Assembly (NCBI RefSeq): GCF_014333425.1
Contig: NZ_JACRYT010000003.1
Span: 1-64,000, forward strand
Direction: 5' to 3'
Length of the DNA: 64,000 nucleotides
Origin: Zhenpiania hominis
GTDB lineage: Bacteria; Bacillota; Clostridia; Peptostreptococcales; Anaerovoracaceae
Shown: positions 1-7,467 of the stretch, one piece after another
How the letters are laid out: each line of letters opens with the position of its first letter
How positions within the stretch are numbered: position 1 is the stretch's first letter
Translations under genes and position numbers: made by a program
The notes under the pieces: model-generated
The model's input: only the letters and a program-made list of their open reading frames with translations
Databases searched by the model: none
Told to the model about the DNA's origin: nothing

Positions 1-88
1 CATCGATATCGGAAATCCCTCCGGAATATGCTTTCTCCAATATTTTGTTGATGAGTTTTTTTGCGATTTGTTGTATAATTGTTTCCAT
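1..88 (-). mobile_element. 5' end of an ISLre2-like (UPF0236) transposase gene, cut by the window edge
   Basis: Reading leftwards from an ATG at 88-86, 29 codons stay open to the window edge and begin METIIQQIAKKLINKILEK, followed by a GGISDID segment. This resembles the N-terminus of ISLre2/UPF0236 transposases, which start with an amphipathic helix. A GAAAGGAAC ribosome site lies about a dozen bases before the ATG. The outer end of the element should fall between the start codon and roughly position 200, but I could not fix an inverted terminal repeat. Family assignment rests on memory of this N-terminus only; the catalytic part is outside the window. Confidence 0.5.
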
Positions 89-123
89 AAGAGACCAGTT
101 CCTTTCGTGAGTTTTTGTGGTGA

Positions 124-324
124 AAACTATTTTATCATTTTGGAACTGTCTCTTTTTATTTCTCTCTCAAAAATTCCACAATTATTTTACACTATCCTAG
201 AAACTATGCAAAATTTATTGCTCCAAATGAGATGGAAACCGCTCTGGATTTTGAGATAATATATATAAGAGACTGGAACGATGACGATGCTTTTGAAAAA
301 AGCAAAAGAAAAGACATTAGTTAA
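124..324 (+). pseudogene. Open frame without start overlapping the darG-like start; possible tail of the lost toxin gene
   Basis: A frame with no start codon runs from a stop at 121 to a stop at 322-324 and overlaps the next gene by about 40 bases. Its last part reads ...APNEMETALDFEIIYIRDW followed by an acidic/basic tail. DarT and DarG genes often overlap in this way, and the IS lies directly upstream, so this could be the remaining 3' tail of a darT cut by the insertion. Alternatively, its IIYIR segment could be the first strand of the macro domain of the next gene, displaced by a frameshift. The piece is too short to decide. Confidence 0.25.
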
Positions 325-1375
325 TACAGTTAATTGTGTGGGTGTAATGGGGAAAGGTATCGCAAAAGAGTTCAAAGAACGATATCCAGATATGTTCAAA
401 GAATATGCCGAACTCTGTGAACAAGGCAACCTACAGCCTGGTAAACCTTATTACTATCAGGATTTACTGGGAAATTCTATAATCAATTTCCCAACAAAAA
501 AACACTGGCGCTCACCTTCGAAGCTTTCCTATATTGTCCAGGGATTAAAATGGTTTGTTGATAATTATAAAGAATTAAATATATCATCCGTTGCCTTTCC
601 ACCCCTTGGATGTGGTAATGGTGGTTTAAATTGGGAACTTGTTGGCCCAATCATGTATCATTGGCTTAAAGATTTACCGATTGAGGTTGAAATTTATGCT
701 CCGTTTGGTACAAAAACAAACCAACTAACACGCGATTTCCTGGAGTCGAATTTAGTCCATTCACCAAGCGAGGTTTTAGGCACAAAAAGTTTATATTTTA
801 ATCCGAAATGGATGCTTATTTTAGAAACTATTAACCGTATAAACCAGCGAAAATATAGTTTCCATGTTGGTAGAGTGATGATGCAGAAAATCTGTTACAT
901 CCTGACAGATTGTGGGATTGATACCGGTTTTAAATTTAACAAAGGATTATATGGTCCATATTGCAGAGAAGTAGATAGTGCTATCACAGTTTTTTCAAAT
1001 GCGAATCTTATTATTGAAAAAAATATCGGTCAAATGGTTGAGATGCAGGTAACGAAAAACTTTAAATTTATTGAAACAGATTTTGATGTTCAAGAAAAGA
1101 ATGCGGTTGAAAAAACGGTAGACCTTTTTTCTCGTATAAAACGAACAAGTCAGGCAGAAATGGTTTCAACAGTAATTTTTTCTTACAGAGACTTAGTTTC
1201 TCATAGTGATGCCGTGTCAGAAAAAGATATCTTTGATTATGTAATAAATTGGAAACCCAGGTGGAAAAATAAAAGAGATATTGAACTTGCAGATTCAATT
1301 CGAAACCTCGCTATACTTAAATGGATTTCCCCTATGTATAGTGAGGAACTACCTGTCCCTGATGATATTATATAG
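281..1375 (+). CDS. DarG-like macro-domain protein (DNA ADP-ribosyl glycohydrolase antitoxin)
   Basis: Residues 1-150 form a macro domain: LVNTVNCVGVMGKGIAKEFK near the start, NFPTKKHW near residue 70 and FPPLGCGNGGL near 107 are the ADP-ribose binding signatures of the DarG/TARG1-like branch, which removes ADP-ribose from thymine in DNA. Residues ~180-300 contain a block (MQKICYILTDCGI, then KGLYGPYC) matching the C-terminal domain with which DarG binds and restrains its toxin DarT. DarG normally follows darT in one operon, but here only an IS end and a short open frame lie upstream. The chosen ATG leaves the macro domain short at its N-terminus (12 residues before LVNTVN, against about 16 usually) and has a weak ribosome site, so a frameshift or 5' loss is possible. 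Family confident; activity uncertain. Confidence 0.75.
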   Translation: MTMLLKKAKEKTLVNTVNCVGVMGKGIAKEFKERYPDMFKEYAELCEQGNLQPGKPYYYQDLLGNSIINFPTKKHWRSPSKLSYIVQGLKWFVDNYKELNISSVAFPPLGCGNGGLNWELVGPIMYHWLKDLPIEVEIYAPFGTKTNQLTRDFLESNLVHSPSEVLGTKSLYFNPKWMLILETINRINQRKYSFHVGRVMMQKICYILTDCGIDTGFKFNKGLYGPYCREVDSAITVFSNANLIIEKNIGQMVEMQVTKNFKFIETDFDVQEKNAVEKTVDLFSRIKRTSQAEMVSTVIFSYRDLVSHSDAVSEKDIFDYVINWKPRWKNKRDIELADSIRNLAILKWISPMYSEELPVPDDII

Positions 1376-1481
1376 TAAAGATACAAATAGGTGAACGGAA
1401 ACAGATTAACCAAGAGCAAAGAAAGTCGCTAGACAAAATCAGTACAAAGAAAAGGGGAAACAGTGATATAGTAATAGAGTA

Positions 1482-1714
1482 AGCTGGAAACGGGATAAGA
1501 AAGCGACCGGCTATCAGATTACATACGCCCAGAACAAAAAGTTCAAAAAGGCAAAAAGAACATCACCATCAGCAAAAACAAGACGGTGAAACGGACTATC
1601 AAAAAGCTGAAAGTGAGAAAAACATACTATGTGAAAGTCCGTGCATACAAGAAAGTCGGTAAGACAAAGATTTACGGTGCTTACAGTAAAGTTAAAAAAG
1701 TCAAAGTGAGATAA
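1482..1714 (+). pseudogene. Remnant of the C-terminal fibronectin-III-like tail of a secreted protein
   Basis: In one frame the DNA encodes SWKRDKKATGYQITYAQNKK and continues with FKKAK; after a frameshift near 1555 it continues ISKNKTVKRTIKKLKVRKTY and ends with YVKVRAYKK...GAYSKVKKVKVR and a stop at 1712-1714. The same pattern (GYQIAYS..., RTYYVKVRAYKK, YGKYSKVKKV) closes the subtilase at 18397-20184. This is therefore the broken tail of a related cell-surface or secreted protein whose main body is missing. No start codon or signal peptide remains. Confidence 0.7.
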
Positions 1715-1762
1715 TTAATAGCCACTCAACACTTTTTTATAGGCAGTCTCTTAGGAAGCAAA

Positions 1763-1993
1763 ATGTTTTCTGAGGGGCTGTTCTTTTTTTGGAAAGAGCA
1801 GAGAAGCAGGAGAGCAACCTATAAACGAGAAAATCCATGGCATTATAGCGCCGAAAAGTGTGGCATGAATATGAAATTTGCTCAGTATATCATGGGGCAC
1901 TCGAATATCAGTATTACGATGGATAGATATACACACATTGTAAATGAAGATATGGTTAGAGAAGAAATAGGAAAACTGAAGCAGGTGACATAA
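1763..1993 (+). pseudogene. 3' fragment of a tyrosine recombinase (phage/transposon integrase)
   Basis: From about 1850 the frame encodes CGMNMKFAQYIMGHSNISIT followed by MDRYTHI. This is the end of a tyrosine recombinase catalytic domain: the GH of box II and the nucleophilic tyrosine of box III (in DRYTH) are both present, followed by the usual charged tail. The N-terminal arm-binding and core domains and the box I arginine are absent, so the fragment cannot recombine DNA. The residues encoded before ~1850 do not look like integrase and the ATG at 1763 is probably fortuitous. It marks the scar of an integrated element next to the bcd operon. Confidence 0.7.
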
Positions 1994-2320
1994 GAGCTCA
2001 CAAATGGCGTAAAAATGGTGTAAAATCAATTTTGTAAAGGAAAAACAGAAACTGGAAACAACAAATTCAGAGTGAAAAAACATTGATTCCGATCGAATTT
2101 TATCAGCCAAAAAATAAAAACAGATGGGATTTGTTAAAAATACTACAAAACGGCTCCCAAAAAGCAAATTAGTACAAATAATAGAGAAAGAAAAAACAAG
2201 CATGTGTCAATTTTATGTCTTGTCGGTGTTTTTTAGAAGCAGGAATATTCTTGTATACAACAGAAAAGTCTGAAAACGGGAAAAGGGCTAAATAATTTTG
2301 AGAAAAGGGCAAAAAACCAC
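1994..2320. other. AT-rich gap with no recognisable gene
   Basis: About 330 bases between the integrase remnant and the bcd promoter. Frames are short and resemble nothing I know. The sequence is consistent with the decayed edge of the accessory patch; no att-site repeat could be paired by eye. Confidence 0.4.
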
Positions 2321-2349
2321 TTGCAATAATTGATACAATATGGTCTAAT
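2321..2349 (+). promoter_or_regulatory. Candidate sigma-A promoter for bcd-etfBA
   Basis: TTGCAA is followed after 17 bases by TCTAAT, about 105 bases ahead of the bcd start. The -35 is good and the -10 fair. It is the best pair upstream of the operon and places the hairpin at 2385-2411 in the transcribed leader. Confidence 0.4.
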
Positions 2350-2384
2350 AGGAGTGTATGGTCGTTACTTTTGTAACAAAGTGA

Positions 2385-2411
2385 CTATTAAAACGCGGAC
2401 AATTTTAATAG
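2385..2411 (+). promoter_or_regulatory. Perfect inverted repeat in the bcd leader
   Basis: CTATTAAAA at 2385-2393 and TTTTAATAG at 2403-2411 are perfect arms around a 9-base loop, 42 bases before the bcd ATG. No T-run follows, so it is not a simple terminator. It may be an operator or an mRNA-stabilising stem. Just upstream, TTTTGTAACAAAG is itself nearly palindromic. Confidence 0.4.
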
Positions 2412-2453
2412 ACCGACCACGTACCGTTATTAATAATTTAAGGAGGCATTTAC

Positions 2454-3596
2454 ATGAACTTTCAACTCACGAAGGAACAAGAATTCGTAAGAAAAATGGT
2501 AAGAGAGTTTGCTACGAACGAAGTTGAGCCAATCGCAGCAGACATCGACCAGGAACACAGATTTCCAGTTGAAACCGTAGAAAAAATGGCTAAGTATGGT
2601 TTGCTGGGCGTACCGTTCCCAACAGAATATGAAGGCGCCGGCGGAGACTACATCTCCTATGCCATCACAGTAGAAGAACTGTCCAGAGTATGCGCTTCAA
2701 CAGGCGTTATCTGCTCCGCGCACACTTCCCTGTGCAGCTGGCCGATCTTCAACTGGGGAAATGAAGAACAGAAGAAAAAATATCTTCCGGATCTGCTCTC
2801 AGGAAGAAAACTGGGTGCTTTCGGTCTGACAGAGCCGGGCGCTGGTACAGACGCTGCCGGACAGCAGACAAGAGCGGTCCTGGAAGGTGACGAATGGGTT
2901 CTGAATGGGTCCAAAGTATTTATTACAAACGGCGGATACGCTGATACCTTTGTAGTAATGGCTATGACAGATAAATCAAAGGGAACTAGAGGCATTTCCT
3001 CTTTCATCGTGGAAAAAGGCGATCCTGGATTCTCCATCGGTAAGACAGAGGACAAGATGGGTATCTGCGCTTCCTCCACAACAGAACTGATTTTCCAGAA
3101 CTGCAGAATCCCGAAAGACAGACTGCTGGGTGAAGAAGGACAGGGCTTCAAAGTAGCGCTTTCCACTCTGGACGGCGGACGTATCGGTATCGCTTCTCAG
3201 GCTCTGGGTATTGCGCAGGGCGCGTTCGACGTAACGGTTGAATACATGAAGGCGAGAAAACAGTTCGGAATGAAGCTGTCCCAGATGGAAGCTCTGAGAT
3301 TTGAAGTTGCGGAAATGGCGACAAGAATTGAAGCTGCAAGACTGCTGGTTTACCAGGCTGCGGATATGAAAGAAAAGCATCTTCCTTATGGAAAGCAGTC
3401 CGCTATGGCAAAACTGTTTGCTGCTGAGACTGCGATGTATGTAACAACCAAGTGCGTACAGCTCCACGGCGGATACGGATACACGAAGGATTATCCGGTA
3501 GAAAGAATGATGAGAGACGCGAAGATCACTGAGATCTACGAAGGAACTTCTGAAGTTCAGAAGATTGTTATCGCTGCATCCGTGCTTGGAAAATAA
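2454..3596 (+). CDS. bcd: Short-chain acyl-CoA dehydrogenase (butyryl-CoA dehydrogenase type)
   Basis: A 380-residue acyl-CoA dehydrogenase of normal length with all three domains: N-terminal helices, a beta domain with GLTEPGAGTDA around residue 125 and FITNGG for flavin contacts, and a C-terminal helical domain. The catalytic base is Glu363 in IYEGTSE, the position used by short-chain and butyryl-CoA dehydrogenases. It should reduce crotonyl-CoA or a similar enoyl-CoA with electrons from EtfAB, in the cytoplasm. An AGGAGG site lies 7 bases before the ATG. etfB follows after 20 bases, so the three genes form one operon. The exact acyl substrate (crotonyl, acrylyl or an aromatic enoyl-CoA as in caffeyl-CoA reductase CarC) cannot be read from sequence. 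Confidence 0.93.
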   Translation: MNFQLTKEQEFVRKMVREFATNEVEPIAADIDQEHRFPVETVEKMAKYGLLGVPFPTEYEGAGGDYISYAITVEELSRVCASTGVICSAHTSLCSWPIFNWGNEEQKKKYLPDLLSGRKLGAFGLTEPGAGTDAAGQQTRAVLEGDEWVLNGSKVFITNGGYADTFVVMAMTDKSKGTRGISSFIVEKGDPGFSIGKTEDKMGICASSTTELIFQNCRIPKDRLLGEEGQGFKVALSTLDGGRIGIASQALGIAQGAFDVTVEYMKARKQFGMKLSQMEALRFEVAEMATRIEAARLLVYQAADMKEKHLPYGKQSAMAKLFAAETAMYVTTKCVQLHGGYGYTKDYPVERMMRDAKITEIYEGTSEVQKIVIAASVLGK

Positions 3597-3616
3597 GGAA
3601 GAAGGAGGAAATAGAA

Positions 3617-4414
3617 ATGGCATTTAAAATTATTGTATGCGCAAAACAGGTTCCAGATACAAACGAAATCAGAATCAATCCGGAAACCGGTACTCTGATC
3701 AGAGATGGTGTTCCAAGTATCTTAAACCATGACGACGCAAATGCTTTAGAAGAAGCGCTGAAAATTAAAGATAAATTCGATGATGTTCATGTAACAGTTA
3801 TTACAATGGGACCTCCGCAGGCGGAAGATCTGCTGATCGAAGCTCTGGCTATGGGAGCTGACGAAGGTATCCTTGTAAGTGACAGAGCAGTAGGCGGATC
3901 CGATACATGGGCGACTTCCAATGTACTGGCTGCCGCTGTACATAAAGTTGGCGACTACGATCTGCTGTTCGCAGGACGTCAGGCGATCGACGGAGATACT
4001 GCTCAGGTTGGTCCGCAGCTGGCTGAAAAGCTGGATGTGCCGCAGGTTACATACGTACAGAAGTTTGAAATCGCGGACAATCTGAAGGATATCACAGTTG
4101 AAAGACAGCTGGAAGACGGATATGAAGTAATCAACATTCAGACTCCGTGCATGCTGACTGCGATTAAAGAATTAAACACTCCGAGATACATGTCCCTGAA
4201 GGGAATCTTTGATAAAGAAAAAGATATCAAGGTATGGAACGCGAAGGATATCGAAGTAGACCTGAACACGGTAGGTCTGGACGCTTCTCCGACAAACGTA
4301 TTCCGTTCCTTCACACCGAAGCCAAAGGGCAAAGGCGTTCTGGTTGAAGGCGACACAGAAAAAGATATTGCTAAGAACCTGCTGATTGGTCTTAAAGGCA
4401 AACATGTAATCTAA
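3617..4414 (+). CDS. etfB: Electron transfer flavoprotein beta subunit
   Basis: 265 residues, the usual length for clostridial EtfB. The N-terminus ([18 protein letters not shown]) and the loop [15 protein letters not shown] around residue 120 are signatures of the EtfB/FixA family. In bifurcating Etf/Bcd complexes this subunit carries the beta-FAD that splits the NADH electron pair between ferredoxin and the dehydrogenase flavin. A GAAGGAGG site precedes the ATG. It lies 20 bases after bcd and 22 bases before etfA, as in butyryl-CoA dehydrogenase and caffeyl-CoA reductase operons. Confidence 0.95.
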   Translation: MAFKIIVCAKQVPDTNEIRINPETGTLIRDGVPSILNHDDANALEEALKIKDKFDDVHVTVITMGPPQAEDLLIEALAMGADEGILVSDRAVGGSDTWATSNVLAAAVHKVGDYDLLFAGRQAIDGDTAQVGPQLAEKLDVPQVTYVQKFEIADNLKDITVERQLEDGYEVINIQTPCMLTAIKELNTPRYMSLKGIFDKEKDIKVWNAKDIEVDLNTVGLDASPTNVFRSFTPKPKGKGVLVEGDTEKDIAKNLLIGLKGKHVI

Positions 4415-4436
4415 GAAGGAGGAGGAGAATAATACT

Positions 4437-5717
4437 ATGGCTATTCAAGTTATAAAAGATAAATGTAAAGGCTGCAAATTATGTCTGAAAGCATGTCCGT
4501 TCGATGCGATTGACATGGACGGCAAAGTAGCTGTTATCAATGAAAAATGTACAGCTTGTAACCAGTGTATCGCAGCATGTCCGTTCGATGCGATCGAAAA
4601 GACTGGTGATGATGCAGCGGTTGATCTGAGCGCGTACAAAGATGTATGGGTATTTGCGGAACAGAGAAACGGCAAACTGATGAATGTTGCTCTGGAACTG
4701 ATCGGCGAAGGCCGCAGACTGGCGAAAGAAATCAGTGAAGATACAAAAGTTTGTGCTCTGCTGGTTGGTGACGGAATCGATCATCTGGAACAGGAATGCT
4801 ATGAATACGGTGCGGAAAGAGTTGTCATGATTCAGGATCCGCTCCTTAAGAACTACACAACAGACGGTTATACAAAAGTAATCGTTGACGCGGTAGAAGA
4901 ATACAAACCGGAACTGGTTATCTACGGTGCGACTCACATCGGAAGAGACCTGGCTCCGAGAGTAGCGGCGAGACTGAACACCGGTCTGACTGCGGACTGC
5001 ACAAGACTGGACATCAAAGTTTCCAGCTACATTGAATACGCGAAGAACAACACAACTCTGGACACTTCCACTCTGGATCCGAACGATCCGAGCACTGGAA
5101 TCAAGCAGACTCGTCCGGCATTCGGCGGTAACCTGATGGCGACTATCATCTGCCCGAAGACAAGACCGCAGATGTCCACAGTAAGACCTGGCGTAATGCA
5201 GAAGAGAGACAGAGTTGCAGGCGCAACTGGCGAAAGAGTTGACTACAAGCCGCAGATTTCGGAAAGCGACATCAGAATCCAGATCAAAGACATCGTTAAG
5301 TCCGCTAAGGAATTAGTTTCCCTGACAGACGCAGACATCATCTGCTCCGGCGGAAGAGGTCTGGGTGATCCGTCCGGATTCGAACTGATTAAAGAATTCG
5401 CTGATAAAGTTGGCGGAGTTGTTGGTTCCTCCCGTGCGGCAGTAGACGCTGGCTGGATCGATCATTCTCATCAGGTTGGACAGACTGGTACGACTGTTAA
5501 ACCGAAAATCTACTTTGCATGCGGTATCTCCGGTGCTATCCAGCATCTGGCAGGTATGCAGACTTCCGATATCATCGTTGCAATCAACAAAGACCCGGAT
5601 GCTCCGATCTTTGAAGTTGCGGACTTCGGTATCGTAGGCGACCTGTACAAAGTAATTCCGGAAATCATTGCGGAATGGGATAACGCAGAAGAATTATACG
5701 ATGCTTCCACAAAATAA
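4437..5717 (+). CDS. etfA: Electron transfer flavoprotein alpha subunit with N-terminal 2[4Fe-4S] ferredoxin domain
   Basis: 426 residues, about 80-100 longer than a plain EtfA. The extra part is N-terminal: Cys10-13-16-20 and Cys38-41-44-48, each followed by PFDAI, form an 8Fe ferredoxin domain. The remainder is EtfA, with [14 protein letters not shown] around residue 300 and the FAD motif [20 protein letters not shown] further on. Such a fused EtfA is known from CarE of the Acetobacterium caffeyl-CoA reductase complex, where the clusters are thought to carry the low-potential electron from the bifurcating flavin. The gene ends the bcd-etfB-etfA operon; a terminator-like hairpin follows. Function in NADH-dependent ferredoxin and enoyl-CoA reduction is inferred from the family. 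Confidence 0.93.
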   Translation: MAIQVIKDKCKGCKLCLKACPFDAIDMDGKVAVINEKCTACNQCIAACPFDAIEKTGDDAAVDLSAYKDVWVFAEQRNGKLMNVALELIGEGRRLAKEISEDTKVCALLVGDGIDHLEQECYEYGAERVVMIQDPLLKNYTTDGYTKVIVDAVEEYKPELVIYGATHIGRDLAPRVAARLNTGLTADCTRLDIKVSSYIEYAKNNTTLDTSTLDPNDPSTGIKQTRPAFGGNLMATIICPKTRPQMSTVRPGVMQKRDRVAGATGERVDYKPQISESDIRIQIKDIVKSAKELVSLTDADIICSGGRGLGDPSGFELIKEFADKVGGVVGSSRAAVDAGWIDHSHQVGQTGTTVKPKIYFACGISGAIQHLAGMQTSDIIVAINKDPDAPIFEVADFGIVGDLYKVIPEIIAEWDNAEELYDASTK

Positions 5718-5736
5718 ATAAAGGTACGAATATACA

Positions 5737-5783
5737 ATGCAAAAGGGCGTGGTTCTTAAATGGGCTGCGTCTTTTTGCATATT
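5737..5783 (+). terminator. Possible terminator after etfA
   Basis: ATGCAAAAGGGCG and CGTCTTTTTGCAT can pair around a ~20-base loop, with T-rich sequence in the descending arm. The stem is imperfect in its inner part, so efficiency is uncertain. Confidence 0.4.
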
Positions 5784-5812
5784 GGCGCAGATGCGGGCCG
5801 GGGATTGGGAAT

Positions 5813-5842
5813 GAGGGTGAGAGTGAGGGTGAGAGTGAGGGG
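5813..5842 (+). repeat. Short tandem repeat (GAGGGTGAGAGT)
   Basis: The 12-mer GAGGGTGAGAGT occurs twice back to back and is followed by a partial third unit (GAGGGG). It lies in the 296-base gap between etfA and the hydrogenase. It looks like a slippage-prone simple repeat, and I see no function. Confidence 0.7.
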
Positions 5843-5921
5843 CTGACTAGCTTAGGCGCTCAATATGCAAGGAAATAAAATGTATTTATTTGCTGTATGA
5901 ACATAAAATGTTAAAACTATC

Positions 5922-5950
5922 TTGCAGATTTTGTGTTGTCATGATATAAT
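5922..5950 (+). promoter_or_regulatory. Sigma-A promoter of the hydrogenase gene
   Basis: TTGCAG at 5922-5927 and a perfect TATAAT at 5945-5950 are separated by 17 bases, 64 bases before the start codon at 6014. Confidence 0.75.
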
Positions 5951-5959
5951 GATTATAAA

Positions 5960-5977
5960 TTGTTAAAGAAAAAACAA
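5960..5977 (+). promoter_or_regulatory. Rex-like operator overlapping the hydrogenase transcription start
   Basis: TTGTTAAAGAAAAAACAA matches the Rex consensus TTGTTAA-N4-TTAACAA at 12 of 14 defined positions. It begins 10 bases after the -10 box, where a bound repressor would block initiation. Rex senses the NADH/NAD ratio and often controls fermentative redox genes. The rex gene is not in the window, so the call is by pattern only. Confidence 0.45.
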
Positions 5978-6013
5978 TCTGTGGATTTAAAAAATGAGTA
6001 AAAGGTGGTAAAC

Positions 6014-7456
6014 ATGAGAATTTTTGATACAAATGTACAGGAACTGAAATACAAAGTTTTGATGGAGGTTGCTTATCAGACCTGGTTGGGGAACGATTCT
6101 TTTGCGGTGTTTAATGAGATCGCCAATGAAATCGTAAAAAAGGGCGAACCGCCTATGAGCTGCTGTATTTATAAAGACAGGGCCATTGTAGCGGAACGGA
6201 TTCGCATTGCTCTTGGCGGAAATAAAGATAATCCGAATGTAATTCAGGTTATTGATATTGCCTGTGACGAATGTCCGGAGGCGGGGCATACGGTTACGGA
6301 TCTTTGCCGTGGTTGCGTAGCGCACCGATGCGCTGACGCCTGCAAGCTGGGCGCGATTTATTTCGATGATGAGCAGATGGCGCACATTGATAAGAGCAAA
6401 TGTGTGGAATGCGGAAAATGCGCGGACGTCTGCCCTTACAGCGCCATCGCGAACTTTAAACGACCATGTGAGCGTGCATGCAAGTTTGACGCTATCAGTA
6501 TGGCAGAGGAAGGGGAGGCACAGATTGATAATGACAAGTGTGTCGCCTGCGGCGCGTGTGTCTACCAGTGCCCCTTTGGAGCGACCGTGGATGTCTCCAG
6601 CATTGTGGATGTCATTCATACGATTAAAGAGAGTGAAGATAATAAAAAATACAAAGTATACGCTATGGTGGCGCCGGCGATCGCCAGTCAGTTTACTTAC
6701 GCGAAGCTGGAACAGGTGGTTACCGCTATTAAGGAGCTGGGATTCTATATGGTGACGGAGGCCGCTCTGGGCGCCGATATGGTTGCTTATGATGAAGCGC
6801 AGGAATTGATTGAAAAGGATTTTCTGACGAGTTCCTGCTGTCCGGCTTTTGTAAGGTACATAAAGACGAGATTCCCGGAACTGACGGATCATATTTCCCA
6901 CAACCTTTCGCCTATGGCAACTTTGGGGAAATTTATTAAGGAACACGATCCGGACGCGAAAATTGTGTTCATCGGGCCATGCACTGCGAAAAAAGCAGAA
7001 ATTAAGCAGGATCATGTAAAGGATTATATTGACTATGTTCTGACTTTTGAAGAACTGCAGGCTCTGATTGACAGTAAGGATATTATCGTTGAAGAACTGC
7101 CGGAGACATCGCTGGATGAGGCGTCCTATTTCGGACGGATTTTCGCAAGAAGCGGCGGTGTGACAGCAGCTGTGGAGGAAGCAGTCAAAGAACTGAATCC
7201 GGAAGGATTTGTCTTCAATCCGATTGTCTGCGACGGCGTGGATAAATGCAAACCGGCTCTCATGCGGGCCAGCAAGGGGCTGATGAAGGATTACAATTTT
7301 ATTGAAGGGATGATTTGTTCCGGCGGGTGCATCGGCGGCGCCGGCTGTCTGACCCATGGTCCGGCTAACAAGAAAGAAGTGGAGGAATACGGAAAAGAAT
7401 CTTCTGCAGAGACCATCAAGAGCGCTATTGACAGGGCGGAAGAACAAGGTCTGTAA
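6014..7456 (+). CDS. Monomeric [FeFe] hydrogenase with N-terminal Fe-S clusters
   Basis: 480 residues from the ATG at 6014; an in-frame GTG at 6005 overlaps the AAAGGTGG ribosome site and is less likely. The N-terminal third is cysteine-rich: CDECPEAGH...CRGCVAHRC, CVECGKCADVCPYSAI, CERACKFDAI and CVACGACVYQCPFGA, for several [4Fe-4S] clusters. The C-terminal part has the three H-cluster signatures, as SSCCPAF, GPCTAKKAE and EGMICSGGCIGGAG. These variants (PAF rather than PGW, GPC rather than MPC, GGAG rather than GGG) suggest the less-studied group B rather than classic group A. The enzyme should exchange electrons between ferredoxin and protons in the cytoplasm. The sigma-54 activator follows after 11 bases and may be cotranscribed. 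Group assignment is from memory of motif variants. Confidence 0.88.
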   Translation: MRIFDTNVQELKYKVLMEVAYQTWLGNDSFAVFNEIANEIVKKGEPPMSCCIYKDRAIVAERIRIALGGNKDNPNVIQVIDIACDECPEAGHTVTDLCRGCVAHRCADACKLGAIYFDDEQMAHIDKSKCVECGKCADVCPYSAIANFKRPCERACKFDAISMAEEGEAQIDNDKCVACGACVYQCPFGATVDVSSIVDVIHTIKESEDNKKYKVYAMVAPAIASQFTYAKLEQVVTAIKELGFYMVTEAALGADMVAYDEAQELIEKDFLTSSCCPAFVRYIKTRFPELTDHISHNLSPMATLGKFIKEHDPDAKIVFIGPCTAKKAEIKQDHVKDYIDYVLTFEELQALIDSKDIIVEELPETSLDEASYFGRIFARSGGVTAAVEEAVKELNPEGFVFNPIVCDGVDKCKPALMRASKGLMKDYNFIEGMICSGGCIGGAGCLTHGPANKKEVEEYGKESSAETIKSAIDRAEEQGL

Positions 7457-7467
7457 AAGGAGGGAAC

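Noticed and set aside
1751..2203. 150-codon minus-strand frame over the integrase remnant
   Set aside because: Phe/Ser/His-rich shadow of AT-rich DNA; the plus strand carries the recognisable integrase end.
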